Positions 8,203 through 18,000 of a DNA stretch of 64,000 bases are shown here, one piece after another. Every line of letters begins with the position of its first letter. The first letter of the stretch is position 1. The stretch covers positions 434,001-498,000 of the forward strand of contig NZ_QZFU01000029.1 in the NCBI RefSeq assembly GCF_003598715.1. Direction: 5' to 3'. The notes under the pieces are model-generated. The model worked only from the letters and a program-made list of their open reading frames with translations, searched no databases and was not told the DNA's origin. Source of the stretch: Nocardia panacis (lineage in GTDB: Bacteria > Actinomycetota > Actinomycetes > Mycobacteriales > Mycobacteriaceae). The position numbers and the translations under genes were made by a program.

Positions 8203-8812
8203 GCAGGAAGGCTCCGTGCCTGTGCCTGATGGGCGCTCCGCGGGCTCCGCGCCTGCGTTTGATGGGCACTCCGCAGGCTCCGCGCCTGCGTTTGATGGGC
8301 GCTCCGCGGGCTCCGCGCCTGCCGTGGGCCTGATCATGGGCAGCGACTCGGACTGGCCGACCATGGAGGCCGCCGCAGAGGCGTTGGCGGAGTTCGGGAT
8401 TCGTTTCGAGGTTGGCGTGGTATCGGCTCATCGCACCCCGCAGCGCATGCTCGACTACGCCCGCGAGGCGGCCGGTCGCGGGTTGCGAGTGATCATCGCG
8501 GGCGCGGGCGGTGCGGCCCACCTGCCGGGCATGGTGGCCTCGGCCACGCCGCTGCCGGTCATCGGGGTTCCGGTGCCGCTGAAGTATCTCGACGGTATGG
8601 ATTCGCTGCTGTCGATCGTGCAGATGCCCGCGGGTGTGCCGGTCGCCACCGTCTCCATCGGCGGCGCGCGCAACGCGGGTCTGCTCGCGGTCCGGATCCT
8701 GGCCGCGCATGATCCCGAATTGCGTTCGCGCATGGAGCGTTTCCAGGCGGGGCTGGAGCAGATGGTGCTGGAGAAGGATGACGCCCTGCGCCGCAAGCTG
8801 CTGGGCAGCTAG
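8195..8812 (+). CDS. purE: N5-carboxyaminoimidazole ribonucleotide mutase with repeat-expanded N-terminus
   Basis: Converts N5-CAIR to CAIR, the step after PurK. The catalytic core starts at about residue 44 with GLIMGSDSDWPTMEAA and continues with VVSAHRTPQRMLDYA (catalytic His) and IIAGAGGAAHLPGM, then IGVPVPLKYLDGMDSLLSIVQMP; this matches class I PurE of about 160 residues. The product is 205 residues because the ATG overlapping the end of purK is followed by an 11-residue unit, roughly DGRSAGSAPAF, repeated three times. Starting downstream of the repeat is possible (no ATG between it and the core, but GTG codons occur), so whether the tail is translated needs protein evidence. The core is certain. 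Confidence 0.93.
   Translation: MNKQEGSVPVPDGRSAGSAPAFDGHSAGSAPAFDGRSAGSAPAVGLIMGSDSDWPTMEAAAEALAEFGIRFEVGVVSAHRTPQRMLDYAREAAGRGLRVIIAGAGGAAHLPGMVASATPLPVIGVPVPLKYLDGMDSLLSIVQMPAGVPVATVSIGGARNAGLLAVRILAAHDPELRSRMERFQAGLEQMVLEKDDALRRKLLGS
8228..8323 (+). repeat. 33-bp tandem repeat, about three copies, in the 5' end of purE
   Basis: Copies begin at 8228, 8261 and 8294. The unit is gatgggcgctccgcgggctc followed by cgcgcctgcgttt; copy 2 differs by two bases and copy 3 is three bases short. It is in frame and encodes DGRSAGSAPAF. A 16-nt stretch of the unit (8235-8250) recurs exactly at 58294-58309 in the tail of mmsA. Confidence 0.92.
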
Positions 8813-8905
8813 CCGGGTCGGGCCGTGACGATTGAGCCCGGTCGGGCGGAGACCATCGAGTCCGGTCGGGCCGAGCCCACAGAGCCCGGTCGGGCGGTGA
8901 CCGGC
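8811..8905 (+). repeat. 24-bp tandem repeat spanning the purE stop and the TetR gene start
   Basis: Three full copies start at 8834, 8858 and 8882, each beginning gag(c/t)ccggtcgggc; a degenerate copy at 8811-8833 covers the purE stop codon. Inside the TetR frame the unit encodes an octapeptide of the form EPGRAETI. It differs in sequence from the 33-bp repeat 500 bp upstream. Confidence 0.85.
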
Positions 8906-9565
8906 GAGCCGAGCGCGGAGGCGGTCCGGTTCCGGCTGGCCGTGGTGGATCAGGCGTTGCGACTGTTCGACGAGCGCGGGTACGAGGCGACGACGGTCGA
9001 GGAGATCGCGGAGGCGGCGGGGATCTCCCGGCGCACCTTCTTCCGGCAGTTCCGGTCGAAGGAGGATGTGATCTTCGCCGATCACGAGGCGCAGCTGGCC
9101 GCCGCGGCGGTCTATCTCGGTGCGGCGCACGAGGATCCGTGGGAGGCGGTGTGCGAGGCGGCGGTGCAGGTGTTCGAGCGTTTCACCCAGTGGCGCGAGA
9201 TCGCTGCCCGCCGCTATCAGGTGGTGCGGCGGGTGCCGGCGCTGCGCGAGCGCGAGATCGTCACGGTGTTCAGGTACGAGCGGTTGTTCACCGACTTTCT
9301 GCGTAAGCGGTTGCCCGACACCCCGGATCTGGCGAGGGTGCAGTTCACCGCGTCGGTCACCGCGACGCACAACTATTTGCTGCGTCGGATGGTGCGCGGT
9401 GAGTCGGCGGCGGGTGCGGCGGATCTTCGGGCCGAGTTGGCCGCGATTGCGCGCGGTGGCGCGGCGGCGCGTTCGGACGCGGAGATGGTGCTCGCGGTCT
9501 TTCCCAGGGACATGCCGCCAGGTCGAATCGCCGATCTGCTGAGTCGGCGGCTCGGTACGCTCTGA
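8825..9565 (+). CDS. TetR family transcriptional regulator
   Basis: One-component repressor of up to 246 residues. The DNA-binding domain spans about residues 35-85: ALRLFDERGYEATTVEEIAE, then the recognition helix AAGISRRTFFRQFRSKEDVIF. The all-helical ligand domain is divergent, so the ligand is unknown. The GTG at 8825 gives a repetitive, probably disordered leader of about 25 residues (EPGRAE-type octapeptides); a GTG near 8899 would remove it. The gene lies 12 nt after purE and upstream of fadE25, with three copies of a 13-bp palindrome in between. This arrangement suggests a repressor of fadE25, with an acyl-CoA effector possible (inference). Confidence 0.88.
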   Translation: MTIEPGRAETIESGRAEPTEPGRAVTGEPSAEAVRFRLAVVDQALRLFDERGYEATTVEEIAEAAGISRRTFFRQFRSKEDVIFADHEAQLAAAAVYLGAAHEDPWEAVCEAAVQVFERFTQWREIAARRYQVVRRVPALREREIVTVFRYERLFTDFLRKRLPDTPDLARVQFTASVTATHNYLLRRMVRGESAAGAADLRAELAAIARGGAAARSDAEMVLAVFPRDMPPGRIADLLSRRLGTL

Positions 9566-9583
9566 GGTGAGTCTCACACCGCT

Positions 9584-9600
9584 TTGACACTCAGTGCCAA
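9584..9600. promoter_or_regulatory. Candidate TetR operator, site 1
   Basis: 17-bp palindrome ttgacactcagtgccaa with a single mismatched pair, centred on 9592 and starting 18 nt after the TetR stop codon. Its core is the complement of the site 2 core. Confidence 0.6.
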
Positions 9601-9651
9601 GACATAACGCCAAGTCGCCTCGAATTTCGGGCGTATACTCGGCCACGATAT

Positions 9652-9664
9652 GGCACTGAGTGCC
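9652..9664. promoter_or_regulatory. Candidate TetR operator, site 2
   Basis: Perfect 13-bp palindrome ggcactgagtgcc, 68 bp downstream of site 1 (start to start) and about 70 bp before the fadE25 ATG. A TATACT hexamer at 9634-9639 lies between the two sites, so occupancy would block a promoter there. A weaker copy, agcaccgagtgtc, is at 9681-9693. Confidence 0.6.
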
Positions 9665-9734
9665 GATGGCGCTGGTTGATAGCACCGAGTGTCCGGCGGC
9701 AGTAGTCGACGACCACGAACCAGGAGTGTGCCCC

Positions 9735-10892
9735 ATGGCGGGAAATCCGGATTTCGATCTGTTCAAGCTCGAGGACTTCCACGATGAGCTGCGCGCGGCC
9801 ATCCGCGGCCTGGCGGAGAAGGAGATCGCGCCGTACGCCAAGGATGTCGACGGCAATGCCCGCTTCCCGGAGGAGGCGCTGACCGCGCTGAACGCCGCAG
9901 GCTTCAATGCCGTACACGTGCCGGAGGCATACGGCGGTCAGGGCGCGGATTCGGTGGCCACCTGCATCGTCATCGAGGAGGTGGCGCGGGTCTGCGGCTC
10001 CTCCTCGCTGATTCCCGCCGTCAACAAGCTCGGCACCATGGGCCTGATCCTCAATGGCTCCGAGGAACTCAAGCAGAAGGTGCTCGGCGATATCGTCAAC
10101 GGCGAGATGGCCTCCTACGCGCTCTCGGAGCGCGAGGCGGGCTCCGATGCCGCGAGTATGCGCACCAGGGCGCGTCGCGAGGGCGACGACTGGATCATCA
10201 ACGGCTCCAAGTGCTGGATCACCAATGGCGGCCGGTCGTCCTGGTACACCGTGATGGCGGTGACCGACGCGGACAAGGGCGCGAATGGTATCTCGGCGTT
10301 CCTGGTGCACAAGGATGACGAGGGTTTCGTCGTCGGCCCGCTCGAGCACAAGCTCGGCATCAAGGGTTCGCCGACGGCCGAGTTGTACTTCGAGAACTGC
10401 CGGGTGCCGGGTGAGCGCATCGTCGGCGAGCCGGGCACCGGTTTCAAGACCGCGCTGCAGACCCTGGATCACACCCGCCCGACCATCGGCGCGCAGGCGG
10501 TCGGTCTGGCGCAGGGCGCGCTGGACGCGGCCATCGCCTACACCAAGGACCGCAAGCAGTTCGGCAAGTCCATCGCCGACTTCCAGAACACCCAGTTCAT
10601 GCTCGCCGATATGGCGATGAAGATCGAGGCCGCCCGCCTCATGGTCTACACCTCGGCCGCGCGCGCCGAGCGCGGCGAGCCGAACCTCGGTTTCATCTCC
10701 GCCGCCGCGAAGTGTTTCGCCTCCGATGTGGCCATGGAGGTCACGACCAACGCGGTGCAGTTGTTCGGCGGTGCGGGTTACACCACCGACTTCCCGGTCG
10801 AGCGGATGATGCGCGACGCGAAGATCACCCAGATCTACGAGGGCACCAACCAGATCCAGCGACTGGTCATGTCGCGGGCGCTGCTGCGCTGA
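9735..10892 (+). CDS. fadE25: Acyl-CoA dehydrogenase, FadE25-like
   Basis: FAD-dependent dehydrogenase for the first step of beta-oxidation of short or branched acyl-CoAs. The 385-residue product has the normal family length. Motifs: YALSEREAGSDAASM and WITNGG (FAD and substrate binding), KLGIKGSPTAELYFENCRVP, RKQFGKSIADFQ, and the C-terminal LFGGAGYTTDFPVERMMRDAK with the catalytic base Glu in IYEGTNQIQR (about residue 369). The start is ATG 9735, preceded by AGGAG at 9722-9726; a longer frame to 9660 would run through the operator palindrome. A strong hairpin follows at 10921. Position matches Rv3274c (fadE25) beside purE. Confidence 0.93.
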   Translation: MAGNPDFDLFKLEDFHDELRAAIRGLAEKEIAPYAKDVDGNARFPEEALTALNAAGFNAVHVPEAYGGQGADSVATCIVIEEVARVCGSSSLIPAVNKLGTMGLILNGSEELKQKVLGDIVNGEMASYALSEREAGSDAASMRTRARREGDDWIINGSKCWITNGGRSSWYTVMAVTDADKGANGISAFLVHKDDEGFVVGPLEHKLGIKGSPTAELYFENCRVPGERIVGEPGTGFKTALQTLDHTRPTIGAQAVGLAQGALDAAIAYTKDRKQFGKSIADFQNTQFMLADMAMKIEAARLMVYTSAARAERGEPNLGFISAAAKCFASDVAMEVTTNAVQLFGGAGYTTDFPVERMMRDAKITQIYEGTNQIQRLVMSRALLR

Positions 10893-10920
10893 GTTCGGCT
10901 GGGCAGGCCCACGATTCGAC

Positions 10921-10953
10921 GGGGTGGTGCGGGATTTACTCCCGCACCACCCC
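10921..10953. terminator. Transcription terminator after fadE25
   Basis: Perfect 13-bp stem ggggtggtgcggg / cccgcaccacccc with a 7-nt loop, 28 nt after the fadE25 stop. There is no long T-tract, as is usual in high-GC actinobacteria. Confidence 0.85.
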
Positions 10954-11307
10954 GTTCGCATTTGCTCGCGCCGATCGATCCGAAATGCAATCGAGGCCGA
11001 TCGGTTGTCTTCCGATGTTATCGGTGACGAATTCGTTACTGGTCTGCGCGTGTTTCTCGATTGCTACCTCCTCGAATTGTCGGAAGCACTCGCAAATGAC
11101 GTGCAGCGCGGCATATCCTTGGCTCGTCGCGCATTGGGGGTGGTTGGGGGTGTGTTGGGGGCCTTATCGGACGAACTGTCCCGCGCGTTAACGTTTTTGG
11201 CTACTCGGTCGCTCCAAATCCAGACCCCGGAAATTGGGTAGTAATTACCCGTGTTTTCGCGCGGAATTTGAGGGGATACTCGGACGTATAACGCGATGAG
11301 GTGACGC
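10954..11307. other. Intergenic region before the NRPS locus
   Basis: About 350 nt with visibly lower GC than its surroundings and no convincing gene: open frames here are short, lack ribosome-binding sites and one would translate through the terminator. Near the 3' end, GATACT (11275-11280) and TATAAC (11287-11292) could be -10 elements, and GAGGTG at 11298-11303 is a good ribosome-binding site for the gene at 11308. The lower GC fits a promoter region or a boundary of acquired DNA. Confidence 0.4.
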
Positions 11308-12018
11308 ATGACCAAGATCGTTATCGGACCGCGGTCGGGGCTGAATTGGATCCCGCTGTCCAATACCGAGATCGTGTGCCCGTTCACCAGATCCACCCTC
11401 GGGGTGGTGCGCGAGTGGGCACGCACGTATTTGACCGGCACATCACCCGAGCTCGGTCGCGAGGGGCCGGTATGTCCGTATGTGGGACCGGCCATTCGAC
11501 GCGACCTCATGTGGGTGGGCCGGATTCCGGGCAGCAGACCGTGGCCGGAGTTCATCAGGCTGGTGCTGGCCGACGCGCTGGAGCTCTACCCGAAACTGCC
11601 GCCGACCGAGGGCGGCGCCACGGTGCTGCGCACGCTGGTCACCGTATTTCCGGGGCTGCGCGACTACTCGCTCATCGATGAGCTGCACGCCGAACTCAAG
11701 TCCGAGTTCGTCGCGCAGGGTTTCATGCTCGGCCAGTTCTACCCCGGCTGTGCGCAACCCGGATTGTGGAACAAGGACTTTCATCCGTTGGACGCGCCCG
11801 TCCCGATGCTGGTGGTGCGCCCCATGATGGCCACCGACTTCCCCTTCCTGCTGGAGCGCACGGAGTGGATGTCGGCCTATGTCAAGAAGTTCGCGCCCGC
11901 ACTGCCCGCCCATGTGCGGCATGCGGTGGTCTCGCGGCTGATGGCGGGTCCGCAGACCGAAATCGCGGCCTATCGGGTCGGGGAGGCGCCGATACCCGCA
12001 GGACGGACCGCGCGGTGA
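11308..12018 (+). CDS. Uncharacterised NRPS-associated protein (DUF6875-like)
   Basis: I do not recognise a biochemical function. The 236-residue, probably cytosolic product has no signal peptide or membrane segment. Its pattern matches, as far as I can recall, a conserved actinobacterial family seen beside NRPS and other biosynthetic genes: an N-terminal CPFTRS segment, PVCPYVGPAIRRDLMWVG at about residue 53, GFMLGQFYPGCAQPGLWNKD at about 136-155, then DAPVPMLVVRPMMATDFPFLL and KFAPALPAHVRHAV. The repeated Cys-Pro and Tyr-Pro-Gly-Cys motifs could be metal or active-site residues. It ends 46 nt before the NRPS ATG on the same strand, so a shared operon is likely. RBS GAGGTG. Confidence 0.6.
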   Translation: MTKIVIGPRSGLNWIPLSNTEIVCPFTRSTLGVVREWARTYLTGTSPELGREGPVCPYVGPAIRRDLMWVGRIPGSRPWPEFIRLVLADALELYPKLPPTEGGATVLRTLVTVFPGLRDYSLIDELHAELKSEFVAQGFMLGQFYPGCAQPGLWNKDFHPLDAPVPMLVVRPMMATDFPFLLERTEWMSAYVKKFAPALPAHVRHAVVSRLMAGPQTEIAAYRVGEAPIPAGRTAR

Positions 12019-12064
12019 GAGCCGACCGGATGGGCCGATTCATGAGCCTGTGGGAGACAGGGAA

Positions 12065-15000
12065 ATGACGCACGGCGTTTCGATGACGGAGTTTCCGCTC
12101 TCGCCCGCGCAACTGGGCATGTGGTACGCCCAGCAGCTCGATCCGGCCGTACCCCTCTACGAGGCGCAGTACATCGAGATGGCCGGACCGCTCGATATCG
12201 AGGTGCTGCGGACGGTCTCGGCGCGGGCCTCGCGGGAGTTCGGTTCCGGCCTGCTGCGACTGATCGAGAAGGACGGTCGGCCGTGGCAGGCGGTGGACGA
12301 GGGCGCCGAACCCGAACTCGGCTATCTGGATCTCAGCGATGCCGCCGATCCCGATGCCGAGGCGCTGCGGTGGATGCGCGCCGACGTGGCCGCGCCGATG
12401 GACCTCTACCGCGATCCACTGGGAATGTCGGTGCTGATCCGGGTGGGGCCGGATCGGGTGCTGTGGTACTCGCGCTGTCATCACATCCTGCTCGACGGCT
12501 TCGGTTCGGTCGGGCTGCTGTACCGGGTGGCCGAGCTGTACAACGCGGCGGTGGCGGGGATCGCGCCGAAGGAATCCGGGGCGATGCGGCTCTCGGAGAT
12601 CCACGCCGCCGAGATGAGCTACCGCGAGTCGTCCCGATTCGCCGCCGACGCCGCCTACTGGTCCGAGCGGACGGCGGACATGCCCGGACAGTGCAGTCTG
12701 GTCGAGGCGCAGGCGCCGGCGCATGCGCTGGGTCGTCAGCATCGCGTCACGCTTTCGGAGCCGGTCGTCGGGCGATTGGCCGCGGCGGGCGCGCGTTTCG
12801 AGGTCGGCGCCCCCGCCTTGGTGATGGCGGCGCTCGCCCTCTACTACGCCAGGACCACCGGGCGCGACGAGGTGGTGCTGAGCCTGCCGGTCTCGGGTCG
12901 GACCACGGCCATGCTGCGGCGCTCGGGCGGCATGCTGGCCAATGTGGTGCCGTTGCGGATCGCGGTGCCCGCCTCGAGCACGGTCGGGGATATCGTCGCC
13001 GCTATCCGGGTCGAGGTTTCGGGCGCGCTGCGGCATCAGCGTTTCCGGCACGAGGAGATGCGCCCCGAGCAACTGCACGCGGACGTGGCCTTCGGTCGCG
13101 GACTGGTCGGGCCGGTGGTGAACATCATGCTGTTCCCGACGGAGGTCGAATTCCACGGTGTGCGGACCGAGCTGCACGTGCTCACCTCGGGGCCGATCGA
13201 GGATCTGTTCGTCAACCTGTACCAGCACGGTGCGCGCGCCCCGATCCACCTCGACTTCACCGCCAATCCGGATCTGTACGACGCGTCATCGCTTGCCCGC
13301 CACCACGATCGGTTCATGGCGCTGTTCGAGTCGCTGCTCGGTGCCGAGCCGGGGACGCCGGTGCGGGAGCTGGACTACTTCCTGCCCGATGAGCGGCACC
13401 TGAGCGCGGGCGTGCGGGGACCGGCCGCCCCCGCGCCGCGGCTGCTGTCACAGCTACTGGATCGCGGCCTGCGGGCGGCGGGACCGACGGCACCAGCCGT
13501 GCTGGATGGGGTGCGGACACTGAGTTACGGCGCGCTGGACCAACTCTCGCTGCGACTGGCTCAAGCGCTGCTCGCGCGGGGTGCCGGACCCGAGTCGAGT
13601 GTGCTTGTCGCACTGCCCCGTTCGGTGGAGTCGGCGATCGCCCTGTGGGGTATCGCGCGATCGGGTTCGGCGTACGTGCCGATCGGGAATGGGATCCCGG
13701 TAGAGCGGGTGGCCAGGATGGCCGCCGAATGCGGTGCGCGCCTGGGCATCACGACCGCGGATCAGGTGCGCGAGTTGCCGGGGTCGATCTCCTGGTTGGT
13801 CATCGATGACCTCGGGGAACCGGACCCGATGGAGCTCCCGGCGCCTAGACCGGAGCATCCGGCCTACGTGGTGTTCACCTCCGGATCGACCGGTCTGCCC
13901 AAAGGTGTCGTGGTCACCCATGCCGGATTGGCGGGTTTGGCCGCCGCCGTGCGCGATTCGTACGCGGCGGGTCCGGGCTCGCGGGTGCTGCACTGCCTGA
14001 ATCCGGGTTTCGACGCCTCGTTGCTGGAATTGCTCGTCGCCTTCGGATTCGGTGCGACACTGGTCATCGCCGACGGCGATTCGGTCGCCGATACCGGGCT
14101 CGCGGACGCGATCCGCGATTTCGGTGTGACGCAACTGTGTACGACCCCGGCCGTATTGGCGACACTGCAGGTCGGGGCGCTTGATGGCGTGCGGGTCGTG
14201 TCCATCGGCGGCGAGATCTGTCCGCCGGAGCTGATCGCGAGATTCGGGCCGGGGCGGGCGCTGCTGAATTCCTATGGGCCGTCGGAGACCACGGTGGCGG
14301 CCACCTTCACCGCCGGGTTGGTGCCGGGGGAGGCGGCCGGGCTCGGCGAGCCGGTGCCGGGCGTCGTGCTGCTGGTGCTGGATCGGTCGCTGCGGCCGGT
14401 GCCGATCGGGATGCCGGGCGAACTGTATGTGGCCGGTTCGGGGGTGGCGCGCGGGTATGCGCGACAGGCCGGGCTGACCGCGGAACGGTTCGTGGCCAAC
14501 CCGTACGGTCCGGGGCGCATGTATCGGACCGGCGATCTGGTCCGGTGGCGTGCGGTAGCCGACGGTCCGCAGCCGATTGTCCTGGAATACCAGGGGCGCG
14601 CCGATTTCCAGGTGAAACTGCGCGGGATGCGGGTCGAGCCCGGTGAGGTCGATGTGGTGCTGGCGGCCCATCCGGCGGTGGAGATCGCGGTGACGGTGGC
14701 GCGGCGCACGGCGGCGGGCGGTTCGGTACTGGCCTCCTATGTGGTGCCCTCTTCGAACACCGGCGCGGATCATGCGTCGCCCGCGCTGGAAATCGCCGAG
14801 TTGACCGAATTCTGTGCCCGTCGACTACCCGGTCATATGGTTCCCGCCACCGTCACCGTGTTGGACGCGCTGCCGCTGACCCGCAACGGCAAGGTCGACC
14901 GCGCCGCGCTGCCCGAGCCGGAATTCGAGGCGCCCGAACAGATCCGAGCTGCCGGAACCGAGACCGAGCGGGTGCTGTGCGCGCTGTTCGCGGAGGTGCT

Positions 15001-18000
15001 GCGGACCGAATCCATCGACCCCGAGTCCTCGTTCTTCGCCCTCGGCGGCGACTCCATCATGTCCATTCAACTGGTCTCGCGTGCCCGCGCGGCCGGGTTG
15101 GTCTTCTCGGCCCGAGACGTTTTCGAATATCCGACCCCGGCGGCGCTCGCCTCGGTGGCGGCCGCTTCGACCGATGGTCGCGCGGTGCTGCGGGAACTGC
15201 CCGGCGCCGGCATCGGTCCGGTCGAACCCACTCCGATCGTGGCGTGGCTGCTCGACAATCCGCAGGGCTGGCAGCATTTCGGGCAGTCGATGGTGCTCGA
15301 ACTGCCCTCGGGCATCGATCGGCTCGGGTTGCGTCACACCTTGCAGGCCGTGCTGGACCGGCACGACATGTTGCGGGCCAGGTTGGTGAACGGCCGGCTG
15401 GAAACCAGGCCCGTCGGCGCCATCGACGCCGACACGGTGATCAGTTGCGCGGATTCGACTGTCGAAGAGGCGGTTTCGGCGGCGTCGGCGCGACTGGCGC
15501 CCGAGGAAGGCGTGATGTTCGCGGCCACCTGGCTCCAGTCCGGACGACTGGTGCTGGTGGTCCATCATCTCGTCTTCGACGCGGTGTCCTGGAGGATCGT
15601 GATCGCGGACCTGATCGCGGCATGGGGGCAGGTGGCGGCGGGTATCGCGCCGACACTGCCCGAGGTCGGCACCTCCATGCGAACCTGGGCGCACGCGCTT
15701 TCGGCTGCGGCCGCGCGGGATTCGTGGATGGATGAGGCCGACTACTGGGCCGGAGTGCTCGGCGGGTCCACCGCCGCGTTGGGGCGGCGGGCACTGGATC
15801 CGCGTCGCGATCTGCGCCGTGACACCGGGCGGATCGAGGTGAGGATCCCGGCGCGGGTGTTCGGTCCGCTCGCCGAGCGGATGCCGATCGCCTTCCGGGC
15901 CGGTGTCGAGGATGCGTTGCTGACCGCCCTCGCAGTGGCGCTGGCTCGGTGGCGGCCCGATCGCGCCGACGCGCTGATCATGCTGGAGCGGCACGGCCGC
16001 GAGGAATCGGTAGTCCCCGGCGCGGACCTCTCCCGAACAGTGGGGTGGTTCACCAACCAGTTCCCGATTCGGCTTGCCCTGCCGCAGCCTGATTCGGGAC
16101 TGCCGCAGCCGAATTCGCATCGATCCGAGCAGCTGTCCGCCGCGATCAAAGCGGTCAAGGAACAGGTGCGCGCGGTGCCGCGCGGCGGGATGGGCTATGG
16201 GTTGCTGCGCTACCTGAATCCGGAAATTGCTGCGCGACTGGGTAATACGCCGCAGATCGGGTTCAACTACCTGGGACAGGTCCTCGGCGCGGCGCGCGGA
16301 CCGTGGCTGCCGGTGTCGATCGGGCGCGAACTCGGCGGCGTGGGTGCGGCGGGGCTGCCCGCGACCGCGGTGGTCTCGGTGGACGCGGTGAGCATCGAGA
16401 CCGAGGCCGGATCGCGACTGCACGCGGTGTGGCAGTTCGCCACCGGGGTCATCGAGCGCGAGGACGTGGCAGCGCTGGTGCGACACTGGGTTTCGGCGCT
16501 CGCCGACCTGGCCGATCTGGTCGGCGAACCGTCCTCGGGCGGGCTGACGCCGAGCGACCTCGGGCTGGTTTCGACGGATCAAGCCCGCATCGACGCCTGG
16601 GAGTCGCACTACCCCACCATGATCGACGCGTGGCCGCTCGCACCGTTGCAGCGCGGACTGCTGTTCCACGCACAGTTGGCGGGCGAGGGTGCGGACGGCT
16701 ACTCGGTCCAGTCGGTGATCGATCTCGAGGGCGAGATCGATGAAGACCGCATGGCAGGCGCGGCCCGCGCGCTGCTGGCCCGCCATGACGCGCTGCGCAC
16801 CGCGTTCGTCACCGAGGACGGCGCGGTGCAATTGGTATTGGCCTCGGTGGACCTGCCGTGGCGCTGCGTCGCGGCGACACCGCAGGAGTGCGAGGCGCTC
16901 GCCGAGGCCGAACTGGCCGCGCCGTTCGTGCCTGCCAGGCCGCCGCTCATCCGTTTCCTGGGACTGCGGTTGGGACCGCGCGCGATGCGGTTGGTCATCA
17001 CCAATCACCACCTGATCCTGGATGGCTGGTCGATGCCGCTGCTGTTCGCGGAACTGCTCGCACTGTATGAGAGCCCCGGCGCGACGTTGCCCGCACCGGT
17101 CTCCTTCCGGCGCTATCTGGAATGGCTTGTCGCGCAGGATGTTCCGGCGGCGCGACACGCCTGGTCCGCCGCCATGTCAGGACTGGGGGGACCCACGCTG
17201 GTCGCCGCCACCAGGCCGCCCGCCGCGCGCGTCAACGGACCCGAGTCGCCCGCGCTCTCGCTGCAGGTGCCACTGGCCGACGAGACGGCCACGGCATTGG
17301 CTGCCGCGGCCGCTTCGCGCGGGATCACGCTGAACACGCTGGTACAGGTCGGCTGGGCGCTGCTGCTCGCCGAACTGACCGGCGGCGACGACATCGTCTT
17401 CGGTGCCACGGTGTCGGTGCGCCCACCCGAACTCGCAGGCGCGCAGCGCGCGGTGGGCATGCTGGTGAACACCATCCCGGTGCGCATCGCACTGGCCCCC
17501 GACGAGACCGTGGGCGACCTGCTGACCAGAGTCCGCCGCGAACAGGGCGCGCTGCTCGACCATCACTCGCTGGGGCTCACCGAGATTCAGGCGCTCGTCG
17601 GTGTCGGCGCGCTGTTCGACACCGCGACGGTCTTCGAGTCCTATCCGGTGGACACGGCGGCACTCTCGGCGGCCACCGATCGAGTGGGCCTGCGGGTCAA
17701 GGGCTTTCGTGGACGCGACGGCACCCACTACCCGCTGTCGCTGGCCGCCTACGCCAGGGACGGGTTGCGGTTGGTGCTCAACTACTCGCCGTGGCTGTTC
17801 GAGGACGACGAGGCGGTGGACTTGGCGGGCAGGCTGGCCTGGATCCTCGGCCGCTTGGCCGCCGATCCGCGCCGACCGGTCCGGCAGGTGCGCGGCGGCG
17901 CTCCCGGCGACTATCCGGGTGTGCTGCGCGCTCGACCCGAACCGCTCCGGTTGCTGCCCGATCTGCTGGCGGACGGGGTGCGGCACGGTCGGATCGCGGT

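Noticed and set aside
8228..8323. CRISPR-like array
   Set aside because: The repeats are directly adjacent with no spacers, are in frame, and no cas gene is present.
10924..11241. Possible 105-residue protein between fadE25 and the NRPS locus
   Set aside because: It begins inside the terminator hairpin, has no ribosome-binding site, and its product has no recognisable pattern.
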